Source: an uncultured Algibacter sp. (GTDB lineage Bacteria > Bacteroidota > Bacteroidia > Flavobacteriales > Flavobacteriaceae). From it: 64,000 bases of DNA. Both the position numbers and the translations under genes were made by a program. Under the pieces are notes generated by a model that did no database searches, was not told where the DNA came from, and saw only the letters and a list, made by a program, of their open reading frames with translations. The stretch is from the NCBI RefSeq assembly GCF_947490405.1, contig NZ_CANLGU010000008.1, forward strand, positions 62,001 through 126,000, in the 5' to 3' direction. Positions 62,929 to 64,000 of the stretch are shown piece after piece (the stretch's first letter is position 1; every line of letters begins with the position of its first letter).

Positions 62929-64000
62929 ATGGCTCAAAAACCATCAACTCCAAAAGGAACCAGAGATTTTAACCCAGAACAAGTAGCAAAACGAAACTAT
63001 ATTTTTAATACCATTCGTGGTGCTTTTGATAAATTTGGATTCCAACCTATTGAAACACCAAGTTTTGAAAACTCTGAAACCTTAATGGGAAAATATGGAG
63101 ATGAGGGGGATCGATTGATTTTTAAGATTTTGAATTCTGGGGATTTTTTATCTAAAGCTAATCAAGAAGCATTTTCTCAAAAGAATTCTAATAAACTGAC
63201 TCCGTCAATTTCTGAAAAAGCCCTTCGTTACGATTTAACGGTGCCCTTCGCTCGTTACGTAGTACAACACCAAAACGAGATTGAATTCCCGTTTAAACGT
63301 TACCAAATACAACCTGTTTGGAGAGCAGACAGACCACAAAAAGGGCGTTTTAGAGAATTTTATCAATGTGATGCTGATGTGGTTGGAAGTAAATCACTAT
63401 GGCAAGAAGTAGAGTTTATTCAATTATACGATACGGTTTTCTCAGCTTTAAAATTAGAAGGTGTTACTATTAAAATTAATAATAGAAAAATACTTTCCGG
63501 CATTGCTGAGGTTATTGGTGCCTCTAATAAATTGATTGATTTTACTGTTGCTTTAGATAAGTTAGATAAAATTGGAGAGGACAAAGTGAAAGCAGAAATG
63601 CTTTCAAAAGGTATTTCTGAAGAAGGTATTTCTAAATTACAACCTTTATTCTCTTTATCTGGTTCTTTTGAATCTCAAATAGAAAGTTTAAAAGATATTT
63701 TATCATCTTCTGAAGAAGGTAAAAAAGGTATTGAAGAGTTAAGCTTTATTGATAATGCTATTTCTGAACTAGGTTTATCAATAGCTACGTTACAGTTAGA
63801 TGTTACTTTAGCCAGAGGTTTAAACTATTATACAGGAGCTATTTTTGAAGTAGCAGCACCAAAAACAGTAAAAATGGGTTCCATTGGTGGTGGTGGGCGA
63901 TACGATGACCTCACTGGTATCTTTGGAATGAAAGATGTAAGCGGTGTTGGTATTAGTTTTGGTTTAGACCGTATTTATTTGGTTCTTGAAGAATTAGGAT
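62929..64000 (+). CDS. hisS: Histidyl-tRNA synthetase, 3' end outside the window
   Basis: The first 357 codons of a gene that runs past the window end with no stop. Class II synthetase: [11 protein letters not shown] (motif 1 area), [40 protein letters not shown] with [10 protein letters not shown] (motif 2), and [15 protein letters not shown] plus [17 protein letters not shown] (histidine-binding motifs), ending near motif 3 ([12 protein letters not shown]). It charges tRNA-His. ATG 62929 gives [14 protein letters not shown], normal for Bacteroidota. Upstream is the repeat cluster. Confidence 0.97.
   Translation, partial: MAQKPSTPKGTRDFNPEQVAKRNYIFNTIRGAFDKFGFQPIETPSFENSETLMGKYGDEGDRLIFKILNSGDFLSKANQEAFSQKNSNKLTPSISEKALRYDLTVPFARYVVQHQNEIEFPFKRYQIQPVWRADRPQKGRFREFYQCDADVVGSKSLWQEVEFIQLYDTVFSALKLEGVTIKINNRKILSGIAEVIGASNKLIDFTVALDKLDKIGEDKVKAEMLSKGISEEGISKLQPLFSLSGSFESQIESLKDILSSSEEGKKGIEELSFIDNAISELGLSIATLQLDVTLARGLNYYTGAIFEVAAPKTVKMGSIGGGGRYDDLTGIFGMKDVSGVGISFGLDRIYLVLEELG

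Overview
This window is a chromosomal segment of a marine-type Flavobacteriaceae/Bacteroidota bacterium. The evidence is the strongly AT-rich DNA, promoters of the Bacteroidota form (TAnnTTTG at -7), a bacillithiol gene (bshC), a gliding-motility/type B type IX secretion C-terminal domain, DUF349, DUF922 and OstA-like proteins, and the content of SurA-type foldases. It is mostly core housekeeping DNA, with a few accessory loci. I see no prophage, insertion sequence, CRISPR array, tRNA or rRNA gene.

Layout. 1-4460: 3' part of parC, a membrane-anchored endonuclease/exonuclease/phosphatase protein and a convergent carboxypeptidase-regulatory-domain protein. 4777-6378: bshC. 6434-11815: an accessory-looking minus-strand block with an aerolysin/ETX-like lipoprotein, structured DNA upstream of it, a membrane TPR-LuxR regulator and a metallo-beta-lactamase-fold hydrolase. 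12307-19758: guaA, a LysM/periplasmic-binding-fold protein, DUF922 and DUF3820 genes, a TonB-C-domain protein facing a membrane-anchored winged-helix regulator, a methyltransferase and a small conserved-looking protein. 19908-25287: three SurA/PpiC-like periplasmic folding genes, a MoxR ATPase, and a small GldL-like membrane gene broken by a single in-frame TAA. 25498-30755: acnB followed by acnA. 31274-35483: mazG and a large type IX-secreted C-type-lectin adhesin.

35513-45317 is a long minus-strand run, probably one operon: OstA-like LPS-transport protein, class III aminotransferase, TPR protein, two tandem DUF368 (PopT-type undecaprenyl phosphate translocase) genes, aroE and a DUF349 protein. 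45422-49855 holds an M28 peptidase, a candidate polymorphic-toxin-like lipoprotein with a small lipoprotein partner, and a 7-TM AraC regulator. 49927-54565 is a nucleotide/stress operon (rdgB, rel/spoT, fur, purA). 54735-62692 contains hpf, rlmH, nadC, a BrkB-family membrane protein, priA, an orphan LytTR response regulator, the rpsF-rpsR-rplI operon and a DUF6495-like gene. The 5' part of hisS runs off the end of the window.

Most notable observations: (1) the toxin-like lipoprotein pair at 46463-48652; (2) the aerolysin-like lipoprotein and the nested hairpin and helically phased GTAGACA repeats in front of it; (3) the GldL-like small gene whose TAA falls where GldL has its conserved transmembrane lysine; (4) related composite palindromic repeats in the intergenic regions near 13.9, 30.9 and 62.8 kb; (5) an OstA-like protein that appears to carry an extra C-terminal jelly-roll domain. 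All functional calls come from reading the sequence and knowledge of protein families; no database search was run.
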